A stretch of 64,000 nt of DNA, taken from NCBI GenBank assembly GCA_963762575.1, contig CAVXLL010000001.1, forward strand, positions 496,001 to 560,000. The letters are read 5' to 3'. The notes beneath the pieces were generated by a model. That model was not told where the DNA came from, did not search any database, and saw nothing but the letters and a program-made list of their open reading frames with translations. Shown piece by piece: positions 27,733 to 35,769 of the stretch; position 1 is the first letter of the stretch; each line of letters opens with the position of its first letter. This DNA comes from AP-15 sp963762575. GTDB lineage: Bacteria; Pseudomonadota; Alphaproteobacteria; ATCC43930; CGMCC-115725. The position numbers and the translations under genes are program-made.

Positions 27733-28353
27733 ATGGACGAGCCGATCAAACTGGAGATCTTCACCGACTACGTCTGACCCTGGTGCTATCTCAGTACCGT
27801 GCGTATTGAAAAGCTGAAGCAGACGTTCGATGTCGACACTGTCCTGGTGCATTTCCCATTGCACCCGGAAACTCCCATGGAAGGCCGCTCGATGGCGGAG
27901 CTCTATGCCGGACGAAACGTCGATCCCGAGGCCATGTATGCCCGCATGAAGGGGCTGATGGATGCCGAGGGGCTTCCCTATGGTCGGCGCACCCATACCT
28001 ACAACAGCCGGCTGGCCCAGGAGCTCGGCAAATGGAGCGATACCCAGCCGGGCGGCGACGCCATCCACGACGCCCTTTATCGAGCCTATTTTGTCGATGC
28101 TCGCAACATTGGCGATCCCGACATTTTGGTCGAAATCGCGCAATCGGTCGGTCTGCCGGCGGAGGAAGCACGTCAAGTGCTGGCCGAGCGCCGCTTCAAG
28201 GACGCAGTCGACGCCGATTGGACGAAATCGGGCCAGTGGGGCGTGACCGGGGTCCCGACCTTTGTCGCCGAGCGCTACGGCGTCGTCGGCGCGCAACCGT
28301 ATGAGGTGCTGGAGCAGCTGATGGAGAGGGCCGGCGCGCGGCGCCGCGCTTAG
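27733..28353 (+). CDS. Selenocysteine-containing DsbA/FrnE-like thiol oxidoreductase (UGA = Sec15)
   Basis: 206 aa when TGA 27775-27777 is read as Sec. ATG 27733 has GGAGG at 27718-27722. The start reads IKLEIFTDYV-U-PWCYLS, so Sec replaces the first Cys of the CPWC motif of FrnE/2-hydroxychromene-2-carboxylate-isomerase-like DsbA proteins. Afterwards the family pattern continues unbroken: RIEKLKQTF, GLPYGRRTHTYNSRLA, ALYRAYFVDARNIGD, and WGVTGVPTFVAERYGVVGAQ with the cis-Pro GVPTF loop. No signal peptide, so cytoplasmic. A frame starting after the TGA would lose the active site and first strand. A C-to-A base error in a TGC codon is the alternative; the selABCD set and the following hairpin argue against it. 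Downstream cyclase starts 3 bases after the stop. Confidence 0.87.
27791..27809 (+). promoter_or_regulatory. Candidate bacterial SECIS hairpin
   Basis: Just after the TGA (27775-27777), TCAGTAC (27791-27797) pairs with GTATTGA (27803-27809), a 7-bp stem with one G-U, closing loop CGTGC. The loop has G at its second position (27799), 22 bases past the TGA, within the usual 16-37 range for bacterial SECIS. An alternative 6-bp hairpin (27782-27798, loop ATCTC) sits closer and lacks a loop G. Confidence 0.6.
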
Positions 28354-28356
28354 CTG

Positions 28357-29616
28357 ATGTCCGAGCCGCGGCCGATCAGCTTTGACGCCCCGCTCGGGCA
28401 GCGCGTCATCGAGCTGCACGTCTGGGCGGTGCGACAGGGATTGCTCGGCGCCGCCGCTTCCGAGCTGTTCGACGGCTTCTGCCAGCGCCTTGTTCTCGCC
28501 GGATTCCCGCTGTGGCGCGCCTCGGCGGCAACGCGGACATTGCATCCCCAATGGGGCGGGTATGGCTACGTCTGGCGTCGCGATTTCAATGCGATCGAGC
28601 CTTCACAGTTCGAACGCGGCCGCGAGCATCGTCCGGTTTGGCTGACGAGCCCGTTCGCCTATCTGATTGGCCAAGCGCAAGCCGAGGGCGAGAACGGCGA
28701 CCCTTGGCTGCATCTCCGCCGGCGGGTGTCAGGGCCCGAGGCGCTCCTCGATTTTCCGGTGCTCCGAGAGCTCGCCAGCGCCGGCGGCACCGACTATTTC
28801 GCCCAAATCGTCCGTTTCGGGCCGGAGGGCGACAACTCGCGCGGAACCGGCATCGCCTATTCTTTTACGACCGACCGCCCCGAGGGTTTCGGCGAGGATG
28901 ACCTCACCTTGCTGCGGGCCGTACTGCCGGCCCTGTCGCTGGCGATGATGGCGCATGCCGGCCACACGATCGCTTCGGGGCTCCTCGAAGCCTATCTCGG
29001 CGGCGACGCCGGAAGACGGGTACATGCCGGAGCGGTGGAGCGCGGTTCCGTCGAGAGCATCCGCGCCGCATTATGGTTCGCCGACATCCGGGGCTTCACG
29101 ACGCTCGCCGACAGCACCCCGGGGCTCGAGGTCATCGCACTCCTCGACGAGGTGTTCGAGACGCTGACCGCCCCGCTGCGTTCGCGCGGCGGGCAGGTCT
29201 TGAAATTTATGGGCGATGGCATGCTTGCGATTTTTCCGCTGGTGGCGGAGACGCAAGGCGAGACCTGCCGTCACGCGATCGATGCCGCGAGAGAGGCAAT
29301 GCACGCGCTGCACCGGGTCAATCGCGCGTGGGCCGAGGCGTCCAAGCCGGTCGCCGAGGTCGACCTCGCGCTGCATATCGGGGAAGTCCTGTATGGCAAT
29401 GTCGGCGCTGCCGATCGCCTCGATTTCACGGTGATCGGACCGGCCGTCAACGAGGCGGCGCGCATTGAAACGCTGTGCGAGCCGTTAGGTCGCAAGGTCC
29501 TGGTCGCGGCCGAGTTTGCCGCCGCGGCCGGCAGCTGCAATGGGCTCCAGCCGCTCGGCCGTCATCGGCTGCGCGGGGTTCGCGAGCTCCGCACGATTTA
29601 CGGGCTCGACCTGTAG
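28357..29616 (+). CDS. Class III adenylate/guanylate cyclase
   Basis: 419 aa. The C-terminal cyclase domain (about 235-419) has the metal-binding segment ALWFADIRGFTTLAD, KFMGDGMLAIFP, and LHIGEVLYGNVGAADRLDFTVIGPAVNEAARIE with transition-state residues. The N-terminal ~200 residues have no membrane helix and resemble the sensor part of related rhizobial-type cyclases. ATG 28357 lies 3 bases after the stop of the Sec protein, so expression is coupled; its product may report on the state of that pathway (inference). Confidence 0.92.
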   Translation: MSEPRPISFDAPLGQRVIELHVWAVRQGLLGAAASELFDGFCQRLVLAGFPLWRASAATRTLHPQWGGYGYVWRRDFNAIEPSQFERGREHRPVWLTSPFAYLIGQAQAEGENGDPWLHLRRRVSGPEALLDFPVLRELASAGGTDYFAQIVRFGPEGDNSRGTGIAYSFTTDRPEGFGEDDLTLLRAVLPALSLAMMAHAGHTIASGLLEAYLGGDAGRRVHAGAVERGSVESIRAALWFADIRGFTTLADSTPGLEVIALLDEVFETLTAPLRSRGGQVLKFMGDGMLAIFPLVAETQGETCRHAIDAAREAMHALHRVNRAWAEASKPVAEVDLALHIGEVLYGNVGAADRLDFTVIGPAVNEAARIETLCEPLGRKVLVAAEFAAAAGSCNGLQPLGRHRLRGVRELRTIYGLDL

Positions 29617-29637
29617 CGGCCGGTCGTTGCGCGGCGC

Positions 29638-30633
29638 CTAGATCAGCCCAAGGTCGCGCAGGCTGGTATGGCCGTTGCGCCCGATGATCACGTGGTCGTG
29701 CACTGTGACGCCAAGCGGGGCCGCGGCTTTTTTAATGTCCAGGGTGACGGCGATGTCGGCCTTCGACGGGGTAGGGTCGCCCGAGGGATGGTTGTGCACC
29801 AGGATCATTGCCGCGGCGCCCAAATCGAGCGCGCGCTTGACGACCTCGCGCGGGTAGACCGGCGTGTGATCGATCGTGCCGCGCTGCTGGCGCTCGTGTT
29901 TGATCAGTACGTTCTTGCGGTCGAGGAACAGGATGTGGAATTCCTCGACCTTGTTGTGCGCGACCTGGGCGTTGCAATAATCGATCAGCTTGTCCCAGGA
30001 ATTGACGACCGGGCGCTCCTGCAATTCGAGGCGCATCAGCCGCAGGGCGGCCTCGCGTACCGATTTGACCGCAGCGATGCCGGCAAGGCCGAGCCCGGCT
30101 GCGGAGAGCGCGTCGGGGTCGGCGCTCATCACTTCGCCAAAGCCGCCGAAATGCGCCAGGAGCGACTTCGCTGTCGGCTTCACATCGCCCTGCGGGTTGG
30201 CGGCGAACAGCAGCAATTCGAGCAGCTCGTAATCGGGCAGGCTTTCGGCCCCGGCGGCGATCATCCGCTCGCGCAACCTGCGGCGGTGGCCGTAATAATG
30301 CGGCACAGCGGTGTCGGCTTCGGCGAACTCGTTCCTGCCGTGCCGCACGGCGTTCGCGAAGGGCGACCCCACCCTTCCCTCCCCCGCAATCCCCGGGTCA
30401 AGCCCGGGGACGGGAGGGTTAGGGAGTGGGTTGCCATTTTCGAGCCCGCCCGTGCCGTATATCTCACGGCACAGCGACTTCACGCGATCATGATCGGCGG
30501 CGTCAAACACCCATACGCGCCGCGCGGCGTCCCATACCCCGCCAAGAGTGCGGGCTCTGGCCGGGAAATGAGGCTGATAAGGGCTGCTGACCGCGATGCG
30601 GCCGTCCTCCTCTTCAACGATCGACAGAGGCAT
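29638..30633 (-). CDS. radC: RadC-family JAB/MPN protein with extra N-terminal domain and repeat insert
   Basis: 331 aa. The C-terminal JAMM metalloprotease motif HNHPSGDPTPSKADIAVT is complete, preceded by the UPF0758 helix-hairpin region (ELLELLLFAANPQGDVKP). About 60 N-terminal residues (PYQPHFPARARTLGGVWDA, WVFDAADHDRVKSLCREIYG) form an added small domain of the SMARCAL1/HARP-like pattern. Residues ~68-90 (PLPNPPVPGLDPGIAGEG) are encoded by a palindromic repeat inserted in frame. Function of RadC proteins remains unclear. Confidence 0.9.
   Translation of the reverse strand: MPLSIVEEEDGRIAVSSPYQPHFPARARTLGGVWDAARRVWVFDAADHDRVKSLCREIYGTGGLENGNPLPNPPVPGLDPGIAGEGRVGSPFANAVRHGRNEFAEADTAVPHYYGHRRRLRERMIAAGAESLPDYELLELLLFAANPQGDVKPTAKSLLAHFGGFGEVMSADPDALSAAGLGLAGIAAVKSVREAALRLMRLELQERPVVNSWDKLIDYCNAQVAHNKVEEFHILFLDRKNVLIKHERQQRGTIDHTPVYPREVVKRALDLGAAAMILVHNHPSGDPTPSKADIAVTLDIKKAAAPLGVTVHDHVIIGRNGHTSLRDLGLI
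30368..30430. repeat. Palindromic repeat inserted in radC
   Basis: Imperfect palindrome centred on CCCCGGGTCAAGCCCGGGG, with CCCTCCC/GGGAGGG and CCCAC/GTGGG outer arms. It is read in frame in radC as PGLDPGI, a translation typical of a very common alphaproteobacterial repeat. Confidence 0.8.
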
Positions 30634-30725
30634 TCAACGTACCGAAGCAATTGACTTGGCAGTCGTCAGCACACTCTCAACGATTCGGGTTAACGTCTCG
30701 TTGAGCATCGCCGATGCCCGCAGCC

Positions 30726-31880
30726 TTACTGCTGCCGGGAAAACCTCAGCAGCAATTCACTGACCCGCTCGGGTTGCTCCTGTTGCACCCAATGCCCTGC
30801 GCCATCGATCAAATGGCAGCCGAGCATGCGGGTGCAGGCGCTCTGCTGCATGCGCGCGAAATTGCCGGGACGCTGGTAGGTGCCCCAGTCGCTCTTGCCG
30901 GCGATGAACATCGACGGCACGTCGATCGTGCGGCCAGCGAATAACCCCAGCTCGGCGTCATAGAGACCGGTGGTGCGGGCGCGGTACCACTGCAATCCGC
31001 CCTGGAAACCAGTGCGCTCGTATTCGAAACTGTAGACGCGGAGCTCGTTCTCGGGAAGCCATTGGCAGGAGGCGATGTCGGCGGCGGACGGCATCTCCGG
31101 CATCACGGTCTCGGCCATGTTCTTGTCCAGATCCATTATGTAATAGGTCGGCATGTTGGCCAACTCGCCGGCGGTCCAGGATTTCAGCGAGAATGGCTTG
31201 TTCCCCGTCCAATCCGCGCTTTTGTAGTGGAAATAGCCGCGCAGAAAGGCGTGGACGCCTTGCGGGCAATGCGACATGTCGGCATTGGCCGGCCGGGTCG
31301 AGTAATACCACTGGTAATGCTTACGGGGACGGTCCAGCTTGGCCAATTCATCATGGATGCTGTTTTCGGGCGGTTTCGGTTGTGACGGGTTGTCCGCCGT
31401 GTCGAAGGGCAGTGCCGGCGGGCCGGCAAAGGGAGCGCTCATCAGAGCGACCGAGCGAAACACGTCGGGGCGCACGAGGGCACACCAGGCCGCGACCGAA
31501 GCCCCGAAATCGTGCCCCGCGACGAGCGCGACCTCGCGATAACCGAGCGCCGAGACCAGCCCCAACGCGTCCCTGACTGCATTCAGAATGCGAAACGAGC
31601 CGAGGTCTCCATCATATTCCGCGTCCCACCCGGTCGTGCGGCCATAGCCCCGCTGGTCGGGCGCCACGACGCGGAACCCTGCGGCGGCGAGCGGCACCAT
31701 TACCTTTCGCCACGAGTAGGCGAGTTCCGGGAAGCCGTGCAGGAGCAGGACCAGTGGCCGGCCGCGTGCCTCGAAGCCGGCCTCCAACACGTGCATCCTC
31801 AGCCCGTCGATGTGGTGCACAAACCGGGATCTCATGCCGGGCGGAAGAACATCATCTTGCAGCGGTGGCAGTTCGGTCAT
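30726..31880 (-). CDS. Epoxide-hydrolase-like alpha/beta hydrolase
   Basis: 384 aa. HGFPELAYSWRK holds the oxyanion-hole HGFP, VAGHDFGASVAAW the nucleophile Asp, and DGAGHWVQQEQPERV the catalytic His. The large cap region (about 180-290) contains the Tyr-rich KHYQWYYSTRP segment, and Tyr residues there usually activate the epoxide. Start ATG 31880 follows GAGAGGTAGCA. The repeat copy B ends about 20 bases upstream of this start, so it may carry the promoter. Confidence 0.9.
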   Translation of the reverse strand: MTELPPLQDDVLPPGMRSRFVHHIDGLRMHVLEAGFEARGRPLVLLLHGFPELAYSWRKVMVPLAAAGFRVVAPDQRGYGRTTGWDAEYDGDLGSFRILNAVRDALGLVSALGYREVALVAGHDFGASVAAWCALVRPDVFRSVALMSAPFAGPPALPFDTADNPSQPKPPENSIHDELAKLDRPRKHYQWYYSTRPANADMSHCPQGVHAFLRGYFHYKSADWTGNKPFSLKSWTAGELANMPTYYIMDLDKNMAETVMPEMPSAADIASCQWLPENELRVYSFEYERTGFQGGLQWYRARTTGLYDAELGLFAGRTIDVPSMFIAGKSDWGTYQRPGNFARMQQSACTRMLGCHLIDGAGHWVQQEQPERVSELLLRFSRQQ

Positions 31881-31900
31881 TGCTACCTCTCCGACCCGGT

Positions 31901-32047
31901 TTACGCCCCCTGTTACGCCTGTTTTATCAGGTCGAGATCAGGTATTCTCAACTCCTTTAGTTGACGATTTCGCAGTTTATCGCGACCACGGACATTGCAA
32001 GTCTACATCGGAACTATGGCGCGGTCGTGGCACAACGCCGCGGTTCA
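31901..32047 (-). repeat. Dispersed ~147-bp repeat, copy B (inverted)
   Basis: Reverse complement begins GTGAACCGCGGCGTTGTG and ends CCTGATAAAACAGGCG followed by about 10 bases. It matches 25221-25370 in the opposite orientation with few short gaps. Lies immediately upstream of the epoxide hydrolase gene and includes the stop of the small frame at 32045. Confidence 0.8.
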
Positions 32048-32251
32048 CTCCTCCGGCATGCGCGCCCTGCGCAGGCCCGCGAGGTAGGTGGTTTCGAATA
32101 GCATGCGGATCGCCGGCGCCACGACGCGGTCGGTAGCGCCGAGGGTCGCCGGATCGAGCGGCGGCCGCCCGTCCAGCCCGTCGATCGCGGCGCACACCGT
32201 GATTTTGCGGCGCAGATGGTCCTTGCCGACAGCTGAAAGACGGAGCTTCAA
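32045..32251 (-). CDS. Possible small protein, 68 aa, unknown
   Basis: An open frame between the glycosylase and the repeat. TTG 32251 follows AAAGGGGGTCAGGA. The sequence (GKDHLRRKITVCAAIDGL, ATLGATDRVVAPAIRMLFET) has a protein-like composition, but the start is weak and its last codons fall inside repeat copy B. It may be a gene remnant. Confidence 0.35.
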   Translation of the reverse strand: MKLRLSAVGKDHLRRKITVCAAIDGLDGRPPLDPATLGATDRVVAPAIRMLFETTYLAGLRRARMPEE

Positions 32252-32297
32252 ATCCTGACCCCCTTTCAGGCGAGGAGAGCGACCGTGATACGGTCTC

Positions 32298-32933
32298 TTA
32301 TTCCCTAAGCAATCTTGGACCGCTGACGAACGGACTACCCCGAAGATAAAATCGCAGGAGCCGGTTCGCATCCCGCGCGATGCCGATCCTGATGCTCTGC
32401 CCGATTTCGCCAGGTTCGTGATCGCCTCGTGCGAGCCATAGAGGGCCTTCTCGGCACAGATCGAGCCGATCGAGCCGACGGTCGACCCGCAATGCCGCGG
32501 TGAGCCTTCCCGGTCCGCGCGCCAAGTCGCGCAGCCGTTCGACTTGACGATTTCGCTGCATGATCGGGATACCGTCGCGCGGCTCGAGGGCCCTGATGAG
32601 GACGCCAGCCCCAATCCCCGCTCTCTCGCTCGAGACGTTCAGCATGTAGGCGCTGCCATAGGCAAGATAGATATAGCCATACCCGCGCTCGAGAAAGAGC
32701 GACCGATTACGCGGCGTCATCCCGCGATAGGCGTGCCCCGCGGCGTCGCCGACGATATACGCCTCGGTCTCGACGATGCGGCCGCTGGCGATGCCTTCGG
32801 CCATCTCCCGCACCAGTATCTTGCCGATGAGATAACGAGCGAGCAAGACCGTATCGACCGGCAGCTCCACGCGAGGAAGCGGTGGATGGACACCCTCATG
32901 CCGGCTAGGTTTCAGCGCATCCGCTCGACCCAT
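32298..32933 (-). CDS. DNA-3-methyladenine glycosylase (MPG/AAG type)
   Basis: 211 aa base-excision repair glycosylase. LPVDTVLLARYLIGKILV, the catalytic Glu in RIVETEAYIVGDAAGHAYRGMTPRN, YIYLAYGSAYMLNV, and the C-terminal RFYLRGSPFVSGP are standard. Starts at ATG 32933, overlapping the SnoaL-like stop by 22 bases. A 24-base stretch here (32346-32369) recurs exactly at 41207-41230. Confidence 0.92.
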   Translation of the reverse strand: MGRADALKPSRHEGVHPPLPRVELPVDTVLLARYLIGKILVREMAEGIASGRIVETEAYIVGDAAGHAYRGMTPRNRSLFLERGYGYIYLAYGSAYMLNVSSERAGIGAGVLIRALEPRDGIPIMQRNRQVERLRDLARGPGRLTAALRVDRRLDRLDLCREGPLWLARGDHEPGEIGQSIRIGIARDANRLLRFYLRGSPFVSGPRLLRE

Positions 32934-33293
32934 TGAGCGCGCGAAGGCCCCGGCTCAAACGGATCGGCGAAGTATTGGGTCTCGCGGGCCACCTTCCCGT
33001 CTCTGAACTCCATGATGCTCACCGTGTAAGACGGCCGCCCGTCGTACGTGAGTATGAATTCGGTGACCCAGAGGTCGGCCCCGCCGAGTATCCGCCGCAC
33101 CGTAAAGCTCTTTCTGTTCGGCTGAGCAAAGCGCGAGCGCCTGAATGTTGCGCCGGCCGCGGATGCGCTCGCCCGACTGCGGGTACTCGAGCACCGCATC
33201 CTCTCGGTAAATCTGGTGCTCCGCCTCGAAGTCGTTCGCGTCGGAGGCGGCCCAGTGGCGATCCAGGGCCGCTCTGATGTCGTGGTCTTCCAT
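32912..33293 (-). pseudogene. SnoaL/NTF2-like protein, one frameshift
   Basis: About 127 codons of the SnoaL fold: MEDHDIRAALDRHWAASDAND, EAEHQIYREDAVLEYPQSGE and RIRGRRNIQA, then after a one-base change near 33110 VRRILGGADLWVTEFILTYD and VSIMEFRDGKVARETQYFAD to the stop at 32912. A small ketosteroid-isomerase-like protein, substrate unknown. The end overlaps the glycosylase start. Confidence 0.82.
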
Positions 33294-33348
33294 CTCGATC
33301 TTCCCTCTCAGCGCCCGGTGCACGCATGCGGCACCGGCAAAAGGCGCG

Positions 33349-34722
33349 TCACAGCGGCTTTAGCTCGCCCAGCATTGTCGGAATCAGCTCCGAAACAGTG
33401 GGATGGATGTGCATCGCGCGCTGCAAGACGGTGTAGGGCGCCTTGGCGTACATGACGTCCAGGATGCAGTGAATGGCCTCGTCACCGCCAGGACCCAGGA
33501 TCGCGGCGCCCAAAATCTGCCTGCTCGCCGCGTCGACCAGAATCTTCATGAAGCCCTGTGTCTCGCCCTTTTCGACCGCGCGCGCCACCTGGGTCATTGG
33601 CCACCTTCCGATCAAAGCGGGCCTGCCTTGCTTCCGGACCTCGGCCTCGGTCGCGCCGGCGCGCGCCAGCGGCGGATCGATGTACAGCGCGTAGGCCTGG
33701 ATGCGGTCATCGACGCGACGTGGATCGTTGTCGAGAATATTCGCGGCGACGATTTCAAAGTCGTTGAAGGCCGTGTGGGTAAAAGCCCCTTGTCCGTTGC
33801 AGTCCCCCAGAGCCCAGACGCCCGCCACATTGGTGCGGAGCTGATCATCGACAACGATGTATCCACGCTTGTCCAGGAGCACACCCGCTTGCTCCAGGCC
33901 CAAGTCGTCCGTGTTGGGCCGGCGTCCTGCGGCGAGCAGCAGATGGCTTCCGCTCACCTGCGGCGCACCACCCGCGCAGTCGAGGCTCGCGCTGATCCTG
34001 TCGTCCTGCTTCTCGACCGCGATACACTTCGCATTGAGCCGCACACGAACGCCTTCCTTCTCCAGAATGTCGAGAATGGCCGCCGAGACGTCTTCGTCTT
34101 CGCGCTGGACGAGCCGCGGTCCCATCTCGACGACTGTCACCTCGCTGCCGAAGCGCCGATACATCTGCGCGAACTCCAGGCCGATATAGCTGCCTCCCAC
34201 GATTAGCAAATGCGGCGGCAGGAAATCGACGTCCAGCATCGACACGTTCGTCAGGTAGTCGACCCGGTCCAGTCCCGGGATCGGCGGCACCGCAGCGCGG
34301 CCGCCGACGTTGAGGAAGATCCGCTCTGCTGTCAGCACATCCGTCCCGACGCGCACCTTGCGGGGAGACACAAAGCGCGCGTGGTCCTGATACACTGTGC
34401 AGTTTTCGGTGTTCCTCAACCACGCCTCGAGCCCCGCTTGCCGCGGGGCCACCACCGCGTCCTTCCGGGCCTTCACGCGTTTCATGTCGACCGCAACGGG
34501 CCCGTCGATTTGAACCCCATATTCGCCGCCGCGGCGCGCCATATGGGCCACGTAGGCACTTGCCACCAACGTCTTGGTCGGCGTGCAGCCGACATTCAGG
34601 CAAGTTCCGCCGACTAACTTGCGCTCGATGGCAGCTACCTTCATGCCGGATCGCGCGAGCCGTTCCGCCAGGTACGAACCGGCCGTCCCGGTACCGATGA
34701 CGATTGCGTCATATGCAGCCAT
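33349..34722 (-). CDS. FAD-dependent pyridine nucleotide-disulfide oxidoreductase (mercuric reductase/Lpd-like)
   Basis: 457 aa, normal length. FAD motif IVIGTGTAGSYLAERLA, redox disulfide GGTCLNVGCTPTKT, NAD motif LIVGGSYIGLEFAQMYRRFG, second FAD contact GVWALGDCNGQGAFTHTA, and the dimer-partner His in HIHPTVSELIPTM. It lacks a HMA domain and the C-terminal Cys pair of MerA, so it is probably a general or dihydrolipoamide-type reductase. 33 bases upstream of its start ends cydB. A 43-base part of its 5' end is copied at 41231-41273. Confidence 0.9.
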   Translation of the reverse strand: MAAYDAIVIGTGTAGSYLAERLARSGMKVAAIERKLVGGTCLNVGCTPTKTLVASAYVAHMARRGGEYGVQIDGPVAVDMKRVKARKDAVVAPRQAGLEAWLRNTENCTVYQDHARFVSPRKVRVGTDVLTAERIFLNVGGRAAVPPIPGLDRVDYLTNVSMLDVDFLPPHLLIVGGSYIGLEFAQMYRRFGSEVTVVEMGPRLVQREDEDVSAAILDILEKEGVRVRLNAKCIAVEKQDDRISASLDCAGGAPQVSGSHLLLAAGRRPNTDDLGLEQAGVLLDKRGYIVVDDQLRTNVAGVWALGDCNGQGAFTHTAFNDFEIVAANILDNDPRRVDDRIQAYALYIDPPLARAGATEAEVRKQGRPALIGRWPMTQVARAVEKGETQGFMKILVDAASRQILGAAILGPGGDEAIHCILDVMYAKAPYTVLQRAMHIHPTVSELIPTMLGELKPL

Positions 34723-34755
34723 CCGAGCCCTCCAGATTTGCGTCGGCAGGCGACC

Positions 34756-35769
34756 TCAGTGGTAACCGATATCCCTGCGCGCTTTCCCGCGGAACACCCA
34801 GTATGACCAGGCAGAGTACATCAGAATGACCGGGAGCAGGAACAACGCGCCGACCAGCAGGAAAGCTTGCGTGCTCGGTGACGACGCCGCCTCCCACAGT
34901 GTGAAATGGTAGGGGACGATCATCGGCCACAGGCTGATCGCGACGCCGAGATAAGCCAGCAGGAACAGCAGGACCGCGGCCAGAAAGGGCGCGGCGTCGG
35001 CCGAGCCGGTGAGCGCCCGCCATTCCCAGACAACAACCGCCAAAGTGGCGATGGGCACCGGCCAAAGCAAGAGGATATGGGGCACGGAGAACCAACGCTC
35101 GGCGATCTGTTGCTCCATCAGCGGCGTCCATAGGCTGACGATGACGATACCTATGACGACCCCAATCAGGCACAGCCGGCCCTGGCGTCTCGCCCAATCC
35201 TGCAGGGCGCCTTCCGTCTTGATGATGAGCCACCCGGCGCCGAGCAACCCGTAGCCGGAGAGAAGGGCCAGCCCCGTCAATATGGAAAAGGGCGTCAGAA
35301 AGTCGACGGAGGTCCCGCTGAACACTCGCCCTTCGACTCGGAAGCCCTGAATGAAAGCACCGAGCACCACTCCTTGCGCGAAAACTGCGACGAAAGAACC
35401 AACTTGGAAGGCGCGATCCCAGAACGCACGGCGGACGCGATCCTCAAAGCGAAATTCGAAGGCGACGCCGCGGAAGACGAGCGCGATCAGCATCACCAGG
35501 ATCGGGAAGTACACGGCGGGTATGATGATGGCGAAAGCCAGCGGAAACGCCGCGAGGAGGGCAACGCCGCAGAAAACCAGCCAGGTCTCGTTGCCGTCCC
35601 AGATCGGCGCAATCGTGTTCATGATCAGTTCGCGGTCGCCCGCGTCGCGTGCAAAGCCATGCAGCATGCCGACGCCGAGATCGAAGCCATCGAGCAGGAC
35701 GTAGAGGATCACGCCCAAGGCAATGAGCGCCGTCCACACACCGACGAAACTGAGGGCGGGCTCGGTCAT
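34756..35769 (-). CDS. cydB: Cytochrome bd-type ubiquinol oxidase subunit II
   Basis: 337 aa integral membrane protein with about eight helices: FVGVWTALIALGVILYVLLDG at the start (GFDLGVGML follows), IAPIWDGNETWLV, and SYGLLG-type helices later. Partner of CydA; the pair reduces oxygen with quinol. Start ATG 35769 overlaps cydA's stop (ATGA). Confidence 0.93.
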   Translation of the reverse strand: MTEPALSFVGVWTALIALGVILYVLLDGFDLGVGMLHGFARDAGDRELIMNTIAPIWDGNETWLVFCGVALLAAFPLAFAIIIPAVYFPILVMLIALVFRGVAFEFRFEDRVRRAFWDRAFQVGSFVAVFAQGVVLGAFIQGFRVEGRVFSGTSVDFLTPFSILTGLALLSGYGLLGAGWLIIKTEGALQDWARRQGRLCLIGVVIGIVIVSLWTPLMEQQIAERWFSVPHILLLWPVPIATLAVVVWEWRALTGSADAAPFLAAVLLFLLAYLGVAISLWPMIVPYHFTLWEAASSPSTQAFLLVGALFLLPVILMYSAWSYWVFRGKARRDIGYH

